Shown piece by piece: positions 21,493-32,521 of a stretch of DNA of 64,000 nucleotides; positions within the stretch are counted from its first letter, which is position 1; the number at the start of each line of letters is the position of its first letter. This DNA is from Trichobilharzia regenti (lineage: Eukaryota > Platyhelminthes > Trematoda > Strigeidida > Schistosomatidae): positions 85,941,168-86,005,167 of the forward strand of contig OX235270.1 in NCBI GenBank assembly GCA_944472135.2, given 5' to 3'. A program made the translations under genes and the position numbers. Below the pieces are notes generated by a model. The model was not told the DNA's origin. It saw only the letters and a program-made list of their open reading frames with translations, and searched no databases.

Positions 21493-22376
21493 TTAAATTT
21501 AATTTAAAGAAAAATTAAACATGACCTCTATCGTGCTTTTTTATTTAAAAACTGTTTCATACCAAATGACTATTAGCCACACTAACGATACATTAGTTGA
21601 GGATACAAAGATAATTAGGCTAGAGACCAAGTAACGAAACTTCTGACCTTATTTGTCTGTTTTTCATACTGCATGAGAGGGGTACATTTTAACTGACTGA
21701 TTTCAATGTAACAACGTTATGACCAAGGTTGAAATGAAAGTTCAGACTTATGTTTCAAGCATGTGTGGTACTTACTGTCTAATTGGTTAACTCCATAAAA
21801 TTTTTTTGACCTTTAGTTGTACAATCATTTTTATTGTTAAAACCATCCATCTTCCTAGTGAAGTTTCCATACATTTTTTGTTTTATATGTTAGGAATAGA
21901 TGTACAATTTAATTTTTAGCTAGAAAACAAAATTAACATCGAGGATGAATGTTTCTCTTGAATACTCAATCTGGTTAGTTATTGATTGATTAAACAGGAA
22001 TTAAGAGCAGGCATACGCGAACTAGGAAGAAAAATGGTATGTTGTCACGTGAACAGGAGTTTACATCTTGGGAAATACGGACATTCAAATAAACAAAAGA
22101 AAAATCCCTTTACAGTTAGGAATAGAAAAAAGAAACAATAAAATGCATAGACCAGTTTGCTATTGTAATACACCTCTCATTACAGCTGTTAAACTGTGTG
22201 CCAGAAGGTGTAACAATAATAATCATCAGCAGACTGGGAAAGTGTTTGAGAACATTCGACTTTATCGTTTGTTTGGTAGTCAGAGGAAACACTTGTGCAA
22301 CCACTATATGACATCAAAGCTCATTCATGGGTATACAAAAGTTCCCGTAATTAGTTTAGCTATGACTCTAATAACT
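21493..22376. other. Intergenic, nothing recognised
   Basis: No coding or repeat identity recognised. The frame 22068-22529 is mostly SINE sequence at its 3' end. Confidence 0.45.
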
Positions 22377-22572
22377 GCGTCGGTGGCACAGCAGTTAGGA
22401 CTCTCGCGGACCATGCACATGGTCCGGTGTTTGATCCCCGGCCGAAGCGCACCTGATATTAATGGTTGGCCTGCTAAATTTGGGCTACCGGTATCACATG
22501 CTGAAAATTCCACACTTGTACCAAAATAAGACTGTGTGGAATCAAGCTATAATAACAATAAATAAATAAAAA
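22377..22572 (+). mobile_element. tRNA-derived SINE, type 1
   Basis: A-box GTGGCACAGCAGTTAGGA, B-box-like TGTTTGATCCCC, body GGGCTACCGGTATC, then GCTGAAAATTCCACACTTG (22500 on), GTGTGGAATCAAGC and an (AATA)n tail. Same family as 16262-16452 and 41815-42005. Confidence 0.85.
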
Positions 22573-22894
22573 TATACTAATTCACACAGAAAATATAGGC
22601 GGTGAAACGATATCTGCCGAAAGGCTCAGAGAATCCGGGAAGTCCATTATGTAACTTAGACGTTTGAACAACAACAAGTGTTTGAAGATACTGTGTGAGA
22701 TGTACAGTTAAGTGATTAAAAATTTGCATTATGATGATTTATGTTTTCCTCTGTGAATGCCTGTCAGAAATCAAAGAATTGGTGTATGTTGTGGAACACA
22801 GCATCTACAGAAATCGTTACGGAATGCGATTTCGAAAACTGGCGAACCTGCAACTTTCTTCGTCAGTTACTTGATTTCTCATGCCTAAGATAAA

Positions 22895-23012
22895 CAGGCA
22901 TGAATCACATCCAGCCAGCTCTCCAGGCTGAAGTAGGTAAAGTGAGATTTGAACCCGGGACCAATTGACTGAAAGTTGAGTGCTTGAATCATTGAACCAC
23001 ATACCCATTGAT
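22895..23012 (-). mobile_element. tRNA-derived SINE, type 3 fragment
   Basis: Reverse strand: A-box-like GTGGTTCAATGATTCAAGCA, B-box GGGTTCAAATCTCAC, then TACCTACTTCAGCCTGG. Shares its last part with the 10.5-kb copy. Confidence 0.65.
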
Positions 23013-23660
23013 GTCTATATTAAATCCTGCTCTATTCCTTTGTTGGGATTAATAATCATGAAATATTGCCATTACACTAATTACCGGTGGTTTCTTTTCC
23101 TTTCTACCACGTAATTCGAACAAACAAATACAAAATGATACACCGAAGTACATAGCTTATAAACGGATAAAAAATAATTCAAAACATGAACAGTTTGAGC
23201 AGGAAGATAAACATATTCAACTATTTTATAATAGCTGTTTTGTAGATGTCTTCTAGATCGAAATATTCATCTTTCATTAAACCTGAGAATTTCACACCTA
23301 ATTGAGAATTGTTTCCTTTAGCCTATCCTTGTTATCATGTTGAATTAAATGATAACTGTAACCACGCGAATTCATGCATAAAAAGCAATTGTACAACCTT
23401 TGAGAATAGAGTCACAAGAAAGATATCTTTCCTGAACTTCTTGACTTTTCTCTCTAAAGTCTACTAGCTTCACCATTTCGTTTATTGCCAAACAAAGATA
23501 CTTTAAAACCAATCCTTTTTATGTATTACTAAAGGATAAAGGTAAAAGATAGTGAACGGAACGCTTATTGACCAACTCTGTGAAATATTCAAAAATTCCT
23601 AAAATGAATCACCTCCACCGTGCTCATTAAACGAATTTACACGCTCTTTGAAAAGCAAAT
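23013..23660. other. Intergenic, nothing recognised
   Basis: AT-rich, no motif recognised. Confidence 0.45.
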
Positions 23661-24092
23661 AATGAAATCCTGTAACCAATCAAATCCCTACAAACCAACA
23701 CTTGAATATCAGTGAGATGCTCACTAGCGACTTGCCCTATTCAGGTAGGGGTTCTAGTGAGAAGTCGTGACCAGTAGGGTGCAACAGGTCGGGTGTGAGG
23801 ACAAATACTCTCCGAAGACATTAGCTAAGGTTCGCGCTATGTCGTGAATTGGCAGAAGTTAGAATTCACAGGTTGGCCATTGGATCGGGTCCCAGTGGCT
23901 TAATGGTAAACGAGCTCGCCTTATAACCAGAAGTTCCTGGGTTCGAACCCTGGTGGTGGGTTCGTACTGATGAAAAGTCCCAAACTAAGACGAAACAGCT
24001 GTCCAATACTCCCAGGTTTTCCAATGGTTCTCTAACTAATGTCAGCTCATGATGAAATTCTGTAATCAATCAAATCCCTACAAACCAACACT
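23661..24092 (+). mobile_element. Class-A hammerhead repeat (retrozyme-like), just over one tandem unit
   Basis: A 39-bp direct repeat (TGAAAT-CTGTAA then CAATCAAATCCCTACAAACC) bounds the element at 23661-23700 and 24053-24092, a period of ~392 bp. Inside are a leader (GAGATGCTCACTAGCGACTT), a tRNA-like promoter (GTGGCTTAATGGTAAACG A-box; CTGGGTTCGAACCCTGG B-box, 23936-23952), the hammerhead (23964-24009), and CCAATGGTTCTCTAACTAAT. A tandem greater-than-one unit with a ribozyme is the signature of retrozymes. The LINE at 24093 follows directly. Confidence 0.8.
23964..24009 (+). ncRNA. Hammerhead ribozyme motif, class A
   Basis: Stem I GTACTG/CAATAC (one mismatch), core region ATGAAAA (decayed from ATGAAGA), stem II GTCC hairpin with loop CAAACTA, GAAA, stem III ACAG/CTGT without a true loop, cleavage triplet GTC. 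Confidence 0.68.
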
Positions 24093-25324
24093 GTACTCAT
24101 GTGGAATTCGCAACCCATTACTGAACTGGTTCAAATCGTTTCTAAGCAACACGATACAAATAACCAAAGTCGGATCTGTATTGTCTCATCCTAGGCAGAT
24201 CTCAAGTGGGGTTGTGCAGGGTAGTGTCCTAGGGCCACTTTTATTTACAGTCTACATTAACAGTTTTGCAACTGCTTCACCTCAGGTAAACCATTCCTAT
24301 ATGCTGACGAACTCAAAGTCATCTACTCCTGCTACACTCATGAATTAAGCGATATGGTTACTAAAATACATCTTGAACTAAGTAGTCTCGCAACATGGTG
24401 TGCTGAATCCTGCCTAAATTTTAACATTGACAAATGTGGCTGGATTTGTATCGGCAACATTAACCTTGATCTAACTCTTGAGATAAATGGGCGAAAACTA
24501 GCCAAGTTCAACTCAGTCGTAGATCTCGGTATCAGATACTCTAGTGACCTAACGTTCTCTGAACAGACTGATTATGCCAGACGTAAAACACGAAGGCTGC
24601 TAGGATGCATAACACGCAATTTCTTTTGTTGTGAAACTAGGGTTTTATTATGTAAAGTATGTGTCCGATCTATTTTAGAATACTACCCGTTTATTCTTAG
24701 CGGACTCAGACAAAATGACAAGCTTAAATTAGAGGGAGTGCAACGGCAGTTTACCTCAAGAACTCTTGGTTTAGAAAGTGGTCTGGAATACTATGAGCGA
24801 TGCGACAGACTGAGACTAGAACCACTCTGGAAAAGACGTCTTAAGCTAAACCTTATCTTTTACTACAAGCTAACTAATCTTCTCTTGCATTCCTCCGAGC
24901 CAATAACTAAACCTACCACTGTCATCAGTTACAATCTTAGAAATCATCACAACCTAGCTGCTATACAGCATTGTCAGACTTACATGCGGTACAACTTCTT
25001 AAATAAGTTTTCAGTCATTTGGAATAGACTACCAGCTAATGTGTGTGATGCAAACACACTTCCAGTGTTCATCTCCTCAGTCACGAGACTGCTCAAAGAT
25101 GACAAAGCACTTCTACGTCTGACTCTTACACCCTCTTTTTCACCCTACATAGATATTTTGAGTTCATAAAACGTGTAGTTACAACAAACCACAATCATAA
25201 GTTTTGACATTATTGGAACTACACGATAAGCATTTTCACACAGAACAGTAATATTAGTTCACACATAATATAAAAGTTAGCATAACGGGACTAGTGAGTT
25301 AGTGTACCAAAATAACCATAGTTA
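24093..25324 (+). mobile_element. 5'-truncated LINE (CR1/Jockey-like), C-terminal RT
   Basis: Two frames, 24049-24347 and 24354-25169, together encode NPLLNWFKSFLSNT, GVVQGSVLGPLLFTVYINSF (block B), then, across a one-base slip at 24288-24290, KPFLYADELKV (block C), NFNIDKCGWICI, VVDLGIRYSSDLTF, and a long thumb/C-terminal part ending FSVIWNRLPANV..LPVFISSV. The catalytic YADD reads YADE. It differs from the 936-codon CR1 in sequence and C-terminus, so it is another family. The 3' UTR runs to the RTE insertion at 25339. Confidence 0.85.
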
Positions 25325-25337
25325 CTAAACAGAATAT
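25325..25337. repeat. Target-site duplication, left copy
   Basis: CTAAACAGAATAT, repeated identically at 25828-25840 across the RTE insertion. Confidence 0.85.
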
Positions 25338-25827
25338 TATATTATTTTATTATTATTATTATATTCTTTAATTCCTAGAGGAGCATAGGTCTTCAGCTGC
25401 GTGTCTCCATTGCCTTCGGTTTTCTGCCAACTTTTTCACCCCGCTCCAAGTCTGCCCACATGCTTTCATCTCCTCTTCACATGACCTCTTCCAAGTCACC
25501 CTTCCACTGACGACCAACTCGCCGCTTCCCTTTCGGGTTACACTCGAACGATGGCTTGTCTAGTGATGTCACTTGATAGTTTCCTCAGCGTATGGCCAAT
25601 CCATCTCCATTTCTTCCTGCCTATCTGTTTCACAATCGGTTCCCGATGGGTTGGTTCGCTCATTGCCAGAGATCCCTGCTGCTGATCTTTTCTGGTCGGC
25701 TATCTGATCTTGAGTATTGAGCGAAGACAACTGTTAATGAAGGTCTGTAGTTTGTTTGAGATGCTATTGATGACGCGCCAAGTCTCTGATCCGTATAGTA
25801 GCTTTGACTTCACAGCACGATGAATCT
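25338..25827 (-). mobile_element. RTE-type LINE (SR2-like), 3' fragment
   Basis: Minus strand. Starting at an (ATT)n tail, the reverse complement encodes the C-terminal end: SRGSETWRV-like, NKLQTFINSCLRSILK, then IVKQIGRKKWRWIGHTLRK, WNP-G-RRVGR and CGQTWSGVKKLAENRRQWR. It is flanked by a perfect 13-bp duplication, so it is a genuine 5'-truncated insertion, here only ~490 bp. Confidence 0.85.
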
Positions 25828-25840
25828 CTAAACAGAATAT
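25828..25840. repeat. Target-site duplication, right copy
   Basis: CTAAACAGAATAT, identical to 25325-25337. Confidence 0.85.
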
Positions 25841-26750
25841 ATATGTATATATTTATTAATCACTCCTTAAGGACTCCTCTTGCTTTCTTTTGCGTTGCTG
25901 TTGTTTGTCTTCTTTTTTGTCTCACCATTTTAGCTTTCATTTGAGTTTTTTAAATGAGAATGAAAAATGTGGATATTTTATTATTTACAATGACAAATGA
26001 TCTGCAAACATTATTGGTCCCATATCTTACAATTCCTTCGTGAATTACGCATTACCTTCCCCCATGACGCATCCTGGATTACAGTTGTGGGATATACCTT
26101 GTACCATTAAAAAGTATTGATTTATAATACTTCGCGATTGTAACTTACGACATAACTGATCGTATCTGTAAAAATAGCCTTCATTTCTTGAAAACACTCG
26201 TTTATATGAAAATATAAACTATCATTATTATTAGTCTACATTGAGTACAATTCACTTGTGATGTTACGATGAAAATGCTGACAAAACTATACAAGTGTAT
26301 CACTTATTTTAAATTATTACCAAATTTGGATATAAATCAAGAATAATACTCGATGCCGTACACACCAAATTTATATGGGGGAATTACTTCAAGCTTTATT
26401 TTTTCCCCAAGTATTTGTAAGCCATCCAAAACATACTTGGGTTTTTTTTGTTAATGCGAATACAGTATTTCTATATTCCTTGATGTGCTCCATCGAATGA
26501 CTAGTTATCATATTGTTCCCACAAACCAAAGACTAAAATGACAGCACCCATGTAATTTAACCTTAAACCAAATATATGTAGTTTAAATAATACTTATCCA
26601 TGCCTGTACAATTGGTGTGTTCCACACAGGTAGGAATAGATATGTATTTTATTAAATCATTATTATTAAATATGCTTACTAATCATATGTGTAATTTATC
26701 ATATTGATGATGCCTGTAAACTGGCGTCCCTCATGTACAAAATGAGAATA

Positions 26751-26799
<49 letters not shown>

Positions 26800-29250
26800 A
26801 CTTATTTATTTTAATTTCAACTTCAGAACAATTACTCTATCCAGTATCATATATAGTTGTTTAATTCAAGTTGATTAAGCTTTAGTAAATGTTAAGCCAA
26901 ACAGTTATGAATGGATTACTCTCGCAGTTTGATAATTCGATCTCACTATCATTATAAGTAGTTAAACTATGCGGAATAATACATTGTCTGACATCTCCAA
27001 AATAAAAAAACACACTAGTGAATGTTATTTATATAGGATATGGTTGGTTAAGTTGCGCGCCGGTTCGTCTGTCTGATATGGCATGTAATGTAAATCAAAT
27101 ATTTATCGGAGAAAAAGTGTATTTAACTATCACACCTCACCTTTTTAAAATGATTATAGAATTATATGAAACTGACGTCATGATATTAACATGATAATGG
27201 ACAGTCGATGTGTATGACGCATCATCTAGTAAACAATACCGTACTACTGGATGTCAAACATTTAAACCTTATAACAGGATTCTCACTTATTGTCGATATT
27301 GACATAGTCAGAAAAATACCTGAAGCGGTTTTTTTATTACACCGTTTGCTTTCCCTAGCTTCCTTTTACAAGCATTCTGACTAAAATCAAAATTAAGGTA
27401 ACTGAAAAAGAACACGTTAAACTCCCTTGTTATAAGAGACGGACATAACTACAGAGGCTAGATCATATCTTATTTACCTCAAGGAGTCTTTTAACTCTGT
27501 CAATCAAGAGATTTTATGGCTATCTTTTATTGAAAGAAAACTTTGTTAAATATACCTTTTTACTGAAGGTTATATAATCCAACATTTATGTGAGTATACC
27601 GTCAATTGTATGATGAAATATCTAGAAGGAGCGCTATTCATCAGTGATATCAGCTCCCTTCATCTCTTTGCGATTTCACATCAAACCTGTGCATAAAGAT
27701 TTTTGGCATTTCACCCTACTTGAAAAGGATAGATCTCCTTAAGATAGATCCGCAAGTTGTTTTAATGTGCGTGGAAGATAGAATCTCGTTAGGTGTAGAT
27801 TAAGCAGGGTATGGTTTTTTGGACTAACTGAGTAATAATCCGACAATTTTTGATAAACGTTCATAGTTTTCCAAATGTAAGCTGTTAATACCGGACTCGT
27901 TGTTCTCATTGAGCATTTCATTTACTCAAAAAGTTGGATCAACTTTGCTTGACTGGCGGCTTACAAGACATCTCTTATATAGTAGGTTTACTTGTCTTTT
28001 TCGACTTGAAGCACTTATAGAATAGACATGACAACCGATTGTCCATCAGGTATATGTCTCATACACTGAACAGTAAAGCAACCGTCAACTTGAACCACTA
28101 AACAATAATGCATTATCTTATATTAATGATAACTGGAATACTCTCCGTTTTAAGACAGTAGTATTATGCACCACTAAGTTGTTTTGAAACTTGATTATAA
28201 TGTAGGAAATTTGAAGAAGTTTGAGTCTCCAGTATCAGGTAATTTCAGCACCTACCATTCGGTAGATGGACATCCATGATGTTAGTAACTAACAGAAGAT
28301 TTATCAGTCAACAACTTTTAGTTGTTTAACAATAGCACTAGTTTCCACGTTTTAGCTGAGACGGAGAGTGTACACATAAATGCATTCAGAGAAGAAATCA
28401 ATAGCACAGATGTTTACCTGCCTCAGTGAAACTCGAAAATAATGCTTAGCGATCACTGTCTGGTATGCTACCTGATGAGGCCAAAAATTATTAAAAATAT
28501 AGAGTAAAACTCAACATCACGGTGGCAGTTACCATTATTACGGATGTGTGTCAGGTTATAGTGGATTCTGAATACATAAATGCTTTGAATATGCCAATTC
28601 ATATACTTACTTAGAAGCAAAAGCAGCTAATTCCAAACAACATAGACTCCTTGTCAATAAAAGTAAGATATCTAAAATTCTACTGAATAATGAACACCAC
28701 TTAGACTGGCTAAAGTCTAAAACTAAATAAATAACTGCTTAATGACATGAATATGGTTACATGCGGTAACCACAAAGAAACTAGAAGATTACTCTTTTGG
28801 CCATCATTTGACTCACTGACATTATGTAACCACCCTTGTGACATTTCTCTCACACCTACCACTTTACTATTATTTACTTGAAAATCAACACGTACTTACC
28901 ATCTAATGCGAATACAGTAATTTGTTGATGTACTACACATGATGAATTATCATTACCAACACTCACATAAAAAGGAAAATATTTGAAAATGTCTTTATTG
29001 TATTCATTCCTACACTACTTAACAAAATAAGTAGTTAGCATTCTTATGCCGATTACACCGGGTATTCTCAAGTGATGTAAATAACACCATGCTGATGATT
29101 TTACTTCCATATCTGCACCAACTATTGTTTAACGGAAATTTGGAATACTTTGGTTATCTGTAGTAGCATTTAATAAACAGTTTATCTAATTTAATTTAGA
29201 TATAATGGAGAAGATTTGTAACTCAGGTGGGTGATTGTGATGTAGTTGTG
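25841..29250. other. Intergenic, (ATT)n microsatellite, mostly unidentified
   Basis: A (TTA)n run occupies 26750-26798. Near 27455-27530 a frame reads YLKESFNSVNQEILW, reminiscent of a decayed reverse-transcriptase block A; near 28448 a frame reads SDHCLV, as in LINE endonucleases. Both are too isolated to call. Nothing else recognised. Confidence 0.45.
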
Positions 29251-29253
29251 TTC

Positions 29254-29379
29254 TCTGAGCTGGATGGTTTATTTGCGAGGCTTTCATTGCCCTGCTAGGC
29301 AACATTTTCAGAGCATACTTCAATTTAAAGTTGCCTAGTAGGGCAATGAAAGCCTCGCAAATAGACCATCCAGCTCAGA
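29254..29379. repeat. Near-perfect 50-bp hairpin
   Basis: The left arm 29254-29303 (TGAGCTGGATGG..CTAGGCAAC) is the inverse of the right arm 29330-29379 (GTTGCCTAG..CCATCCAGCTCA) with only a few mismatches. The loop is 26 bases. No coding. It lies just before a class-B hammerhead repeat. Confidence 0.9.
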
Positions 29380-29394
29380 TAACACAAATCCATC

Positions 29395-29560
29395 AAAATT
29401 TAATTTAGATTTTCCCGTCGATTGATTGAACCGAGTCGCTCGGTCTCATGTCGCCTATTACTCACAAAGGAATACATGTACATCCAAATGACAAGTCCCA
29501 AATAGGACGAAATGAGTATCCTGGATTCCCCGGCTATTCACCATCCACCAATTAAACAAT
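29395..29560 (+). mobile_element. Class-B hammerhead repeat, internally deleted
   Basis: Left end GATTTTCCCGTCGATTGATTG as in the inverted end at 21143, then a deletion of most of the tRNA-like part, then the hammerhead (29482-29526) and CCATCCACCAATTAA. Confidence 0.75.
29482..29526 (+). ncRNA. Hammerhead ribozyme motif, class B, decayed core
   Basis: Stem I ATCCAA/CTGGAT, core ATGACAA (C3 and G8 both changed), stem II GTCC/GGAC with loop CAAATA, GAAA, stem III weak, cleavage at ATC. Almost certainly inactive. Confidence 0.65.
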
Positions 29561-32027
29561 TTATCTCTTTCCTGTTCCACTAAACATAGTATCGGTGTCT
29601 AAATACCCTTGCTAACCGGTTTATGATGAATATACAGAAATTGCCTCAGGTTAAATGGTTTTTTGCTGAATGAAGTTATTTTCACAAATCTTAGATTTTT
29701 ATTCTGAATATATTTGGCATCTAAAGTGAGGTAAAGAAACATCGATGTTTTGGTTTTGCCTACTTATAAACTTTATCAGTAGGGCAAAATTGTTCACACA
29801 TTAAATCCAAACAGTTAAAATATTTGCAAATTTTTCTTTTGGACTGAAATTTCTTATTCGACGTTTCCATTATCTAAAAATGTAACTTAAACACAAAAGA
29901 AAATTTACACTAAAAGTAAGTAAGCTTTTCTTAGCAAACAGAAGTCTTCAATAGGAACTTCATATTGAAGTATGTGATGAGGATGTCTAGTAAGACAATC
30001 ACAGCTTCTCAATTAAATCATTCGGATCAGAGAGCACAATTACACAAAATATCCATTTTATTTCATGTTTGTGACTAGCCGATGTATTCTTTTGAAGTGT
30101 TACATAAAAATGTTATCTAACGGTCCATCTGCCACTCTCTTAGTGTTATGAATACTCATGGTTGTAAAAAGGACACATCTGAAGACGAAAATAGGTGTGT
30201 ACAACTTACTTCTTTATTTTTAAGTAGAAAACAGAGGAATCCCATAGATTTCAGGTCATTATAACCGTCACTATTACTGACTTATTCACAACATCTAAAA
30301 CTCCTTACTTTTGATCGGCAAACTCACTCACCTTCATTGGTTAATATTTCATATGTAAAGCTATGTAGATTGAAATATAGCCTGAATATCTAATTGGAAA
30401 CAATACCGTTCTTTTATGTGTCTTGTTTTACAGTAGTGTCTACTAAAGTAATTTGGAGGGCATCGTCTGGAATTCGATGAAGTTAGTTTTTCATTTTTAT
30501 GATATTTAGGATCGATTGTGTGGTATAAAATGGCCAGCTTAAGTATGTTACATACAGTTTTATTCAAACGAAACAAACATATTTACTTGCGAGCTCACTA
30601 AACTCAGATACCAGTTATAGTGTGTTGTATTTTCCAGCTAGCCCTTTGTTAACGGAGTACAGGTTACTGATATTCTTACCTGGAGAGTTATCCGTTTTTT
30701 TGTGAAAACGATTAAAGGTGTAATCTTGAGGGGGTTAAGTGGGTGACAAATCCTATTCGACATCTATGCAATTTTTCGTGTGATTCATTCGAGAAATGAA
30801 GGAAACAGGTGAAATGAAAGAGATCATGCCAGTTTACGGGATAAGTTAATGGTATGATTGAAAGATAATTACACACTCAGTGAACGCCTTATCACTAAGT
30901 TCAGAAAGTAATTTTAATGTAATGAAATAAGGTATGATTATATGTTCCTATTACTATATGATTAATAGTATTATGATCTCAGTCACTATTCACATTTGTG
31001 TAATCTTCTCCACCTCATTTTTTTTATCATTTTTTAGTGTAAACTGGAGTACTATAAGCGTAAAGAAATTGGATGAATTTTATCTAGCGCATAGCCTCCT
31101 CCTCCCCTCTGACAATCTTACCAGTATGATTATTTTCAGTCAAGTTACAAATTTTAATAAGACTCTATTTGAATGAAAACATTCTTTTCAGTGAATTCTC
31201 CTCAAGTTGTTACGCTTATAAAATATTTGTTGTGGTTATAATAATGATATTCATCCAGATATGCGATGGATACAGTCTAATGTATACTATTGCAACAGCA
31301 GAAAACAAGATACGAAAGCCAAATCATATTTTCAAGTGACTGAACAGCTATTTATATCTATACTGTTTATTCTCTTTAACCAATCACTCAGCCTGAGATT
31401 TCGGTTTATACTAAACGACACGAAAAATAGAATGGTCAAACATACCTACAGTACTCTGTTGATAATGCACTACTGGACTGTGGGAATAGTATTCAGGCGT
31501 TAACACCAACAAATACAATGATTCTAACTGTGAGGATAATATTCCGTTGGAACCTTTTGGCTGTATCACACCACCATACTATAATTACAAGTTCAAAAAC
31601 TATTAGCTTTTATTCAGTGAATGACAAGGTAAATATCATTTGTGTGATAAACGTAGTGAATTGAATGTCAATATAAAATGAATGAGGTCGACAACTAGTC
31701 CTAACAGATGAATACAATGTGAGGAAGAAAATTTCTTAGGCTAGTTCATTGTTGTGTCTTTTTTAAATGGCTAGTATACAGATAGTGTGTACTAAACACA
31801 GATGACCTATACAAATATATAAATTTCTTTCCATTGAGCTATTCACTGACTGGGATTGTAAATAATCATTCTATTTTCATTCTGTCAAATTGTCGCTTTT
31901 AATTTCTGATTTATATTTCACTAATTCTTAATGATGATTTCAGTGATATTGTGATCTTTGCCAATTTATTTATCTAAAAAAAAATTATAAATAACCATAG
32001 AGAATTTGTTTTTACGGATTCCGTTTG
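29561..32027. other. Intergenic; possible Penelope 3' end near 30.4 kb
   Basis: At about 30360-30430 (+) the sequence GCCTGAATATCTAATTGGAA resembles the Penelope-A terminus at 8188. No coding part accompanies it. The frames at 30934-31176 and 31261-31503 show no known motif. Confidence 0.4.
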
Positions 32028-32080
32028 TTTCAGGTTAGACCGCAGATTCATATCAGTTAGAGAACCACTGGGAACCGGGG

Positions 32081-32128
32081 AATACTGGACAGCTGTTTCG
32101 TTCTAGTTTGGTACATGTCGGTAGTACT
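32081..32128 (-). ncRNA. Hammerhead-like motif, class A, decayed
   Basis: Reverse strand: GTACTA, core CCGACAT, stem II partly paired, GAAA, CAGCTGTC and CAGTATT. Recognised by its near-identical position and GAAACAGCTGTC block. Core lost. Confidence 0.5.
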
Positions 32129-32409
32129 CACAAACTGGGCGTACTAATTCTTGAAAATTAATCTGATGCCCACTAGTGACTGGCTACACGACGAAGTTGC
32201 CTGGAGAGCTACTGAAAAGTCCTGACCAATGAGGTCCATCCGGCCGGGAGTGAGGATGGGGTTCCCACCTATGATATTGGTTGCGCTAAAATCACGAATT
32301 AGTAGAAGTTAGAATTCACAGGCCACTGAATTGGGTTCCACTGCCTAAATAGTATACCAGCTTGCCTTGTAGCCAGAAGGTCCTGGATTCGAACCCTGGT
32401 GGTGGTTGC

Positions 32410-32455
32410 GTACTGCCAATGATTCCTGAACTAGGATGAAATAGCTGTCCATTAC
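32410..32455 (+). ncRNA. Hammerhead-like motif, class A, decayed
   Basis: GTACTG pairs with CATTAC imperfectly; core CCAATGA; stem II TTCC/GGAT with loop TGAACTA; GAAATAGCTGTC. Structure visible, core degraded. Confidence 0.5.
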
Positions 32456-32521
32456 TCTTTGGTTTTCATCAGTTCTCTAACTGATGTCAATCCGTGGTCT
32501 AACCTGAAACAAATATAACTA

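Larger units (their letters stand above)
32028..32521. mobile_element. Class-A hammerhead repeat with inverted ends
   Basis: The ends are inverted copies: left GTTTCAGGTTAGACCGC.., right ..GGTCTAACCTGAAAC. The similarity continues ~100 bp inward through a hammerhead on each side (32081-32128 minus, 32410-32455 plus). The body between contains GCCACTGAATTGGGTTCC and a B-box GGATTCGAACCCTGG at ~32389. Confidence 0.8.

Noticed and set aside
23880..23960. Working tRNA genes at the A/B-box sites (also 16.4, 22.4, 42.0, 51.8 and 57.6 kb)
   Set aside because: No complete cloverleaf with an acceptor stem; each continues into a repeat body.
27440..28700. A decayed LINE (NSVNQEILW; SDHCLV)
   Set aside because: The pieces are short, isolated and in the wrong order (RT-like before endonuclease-like).
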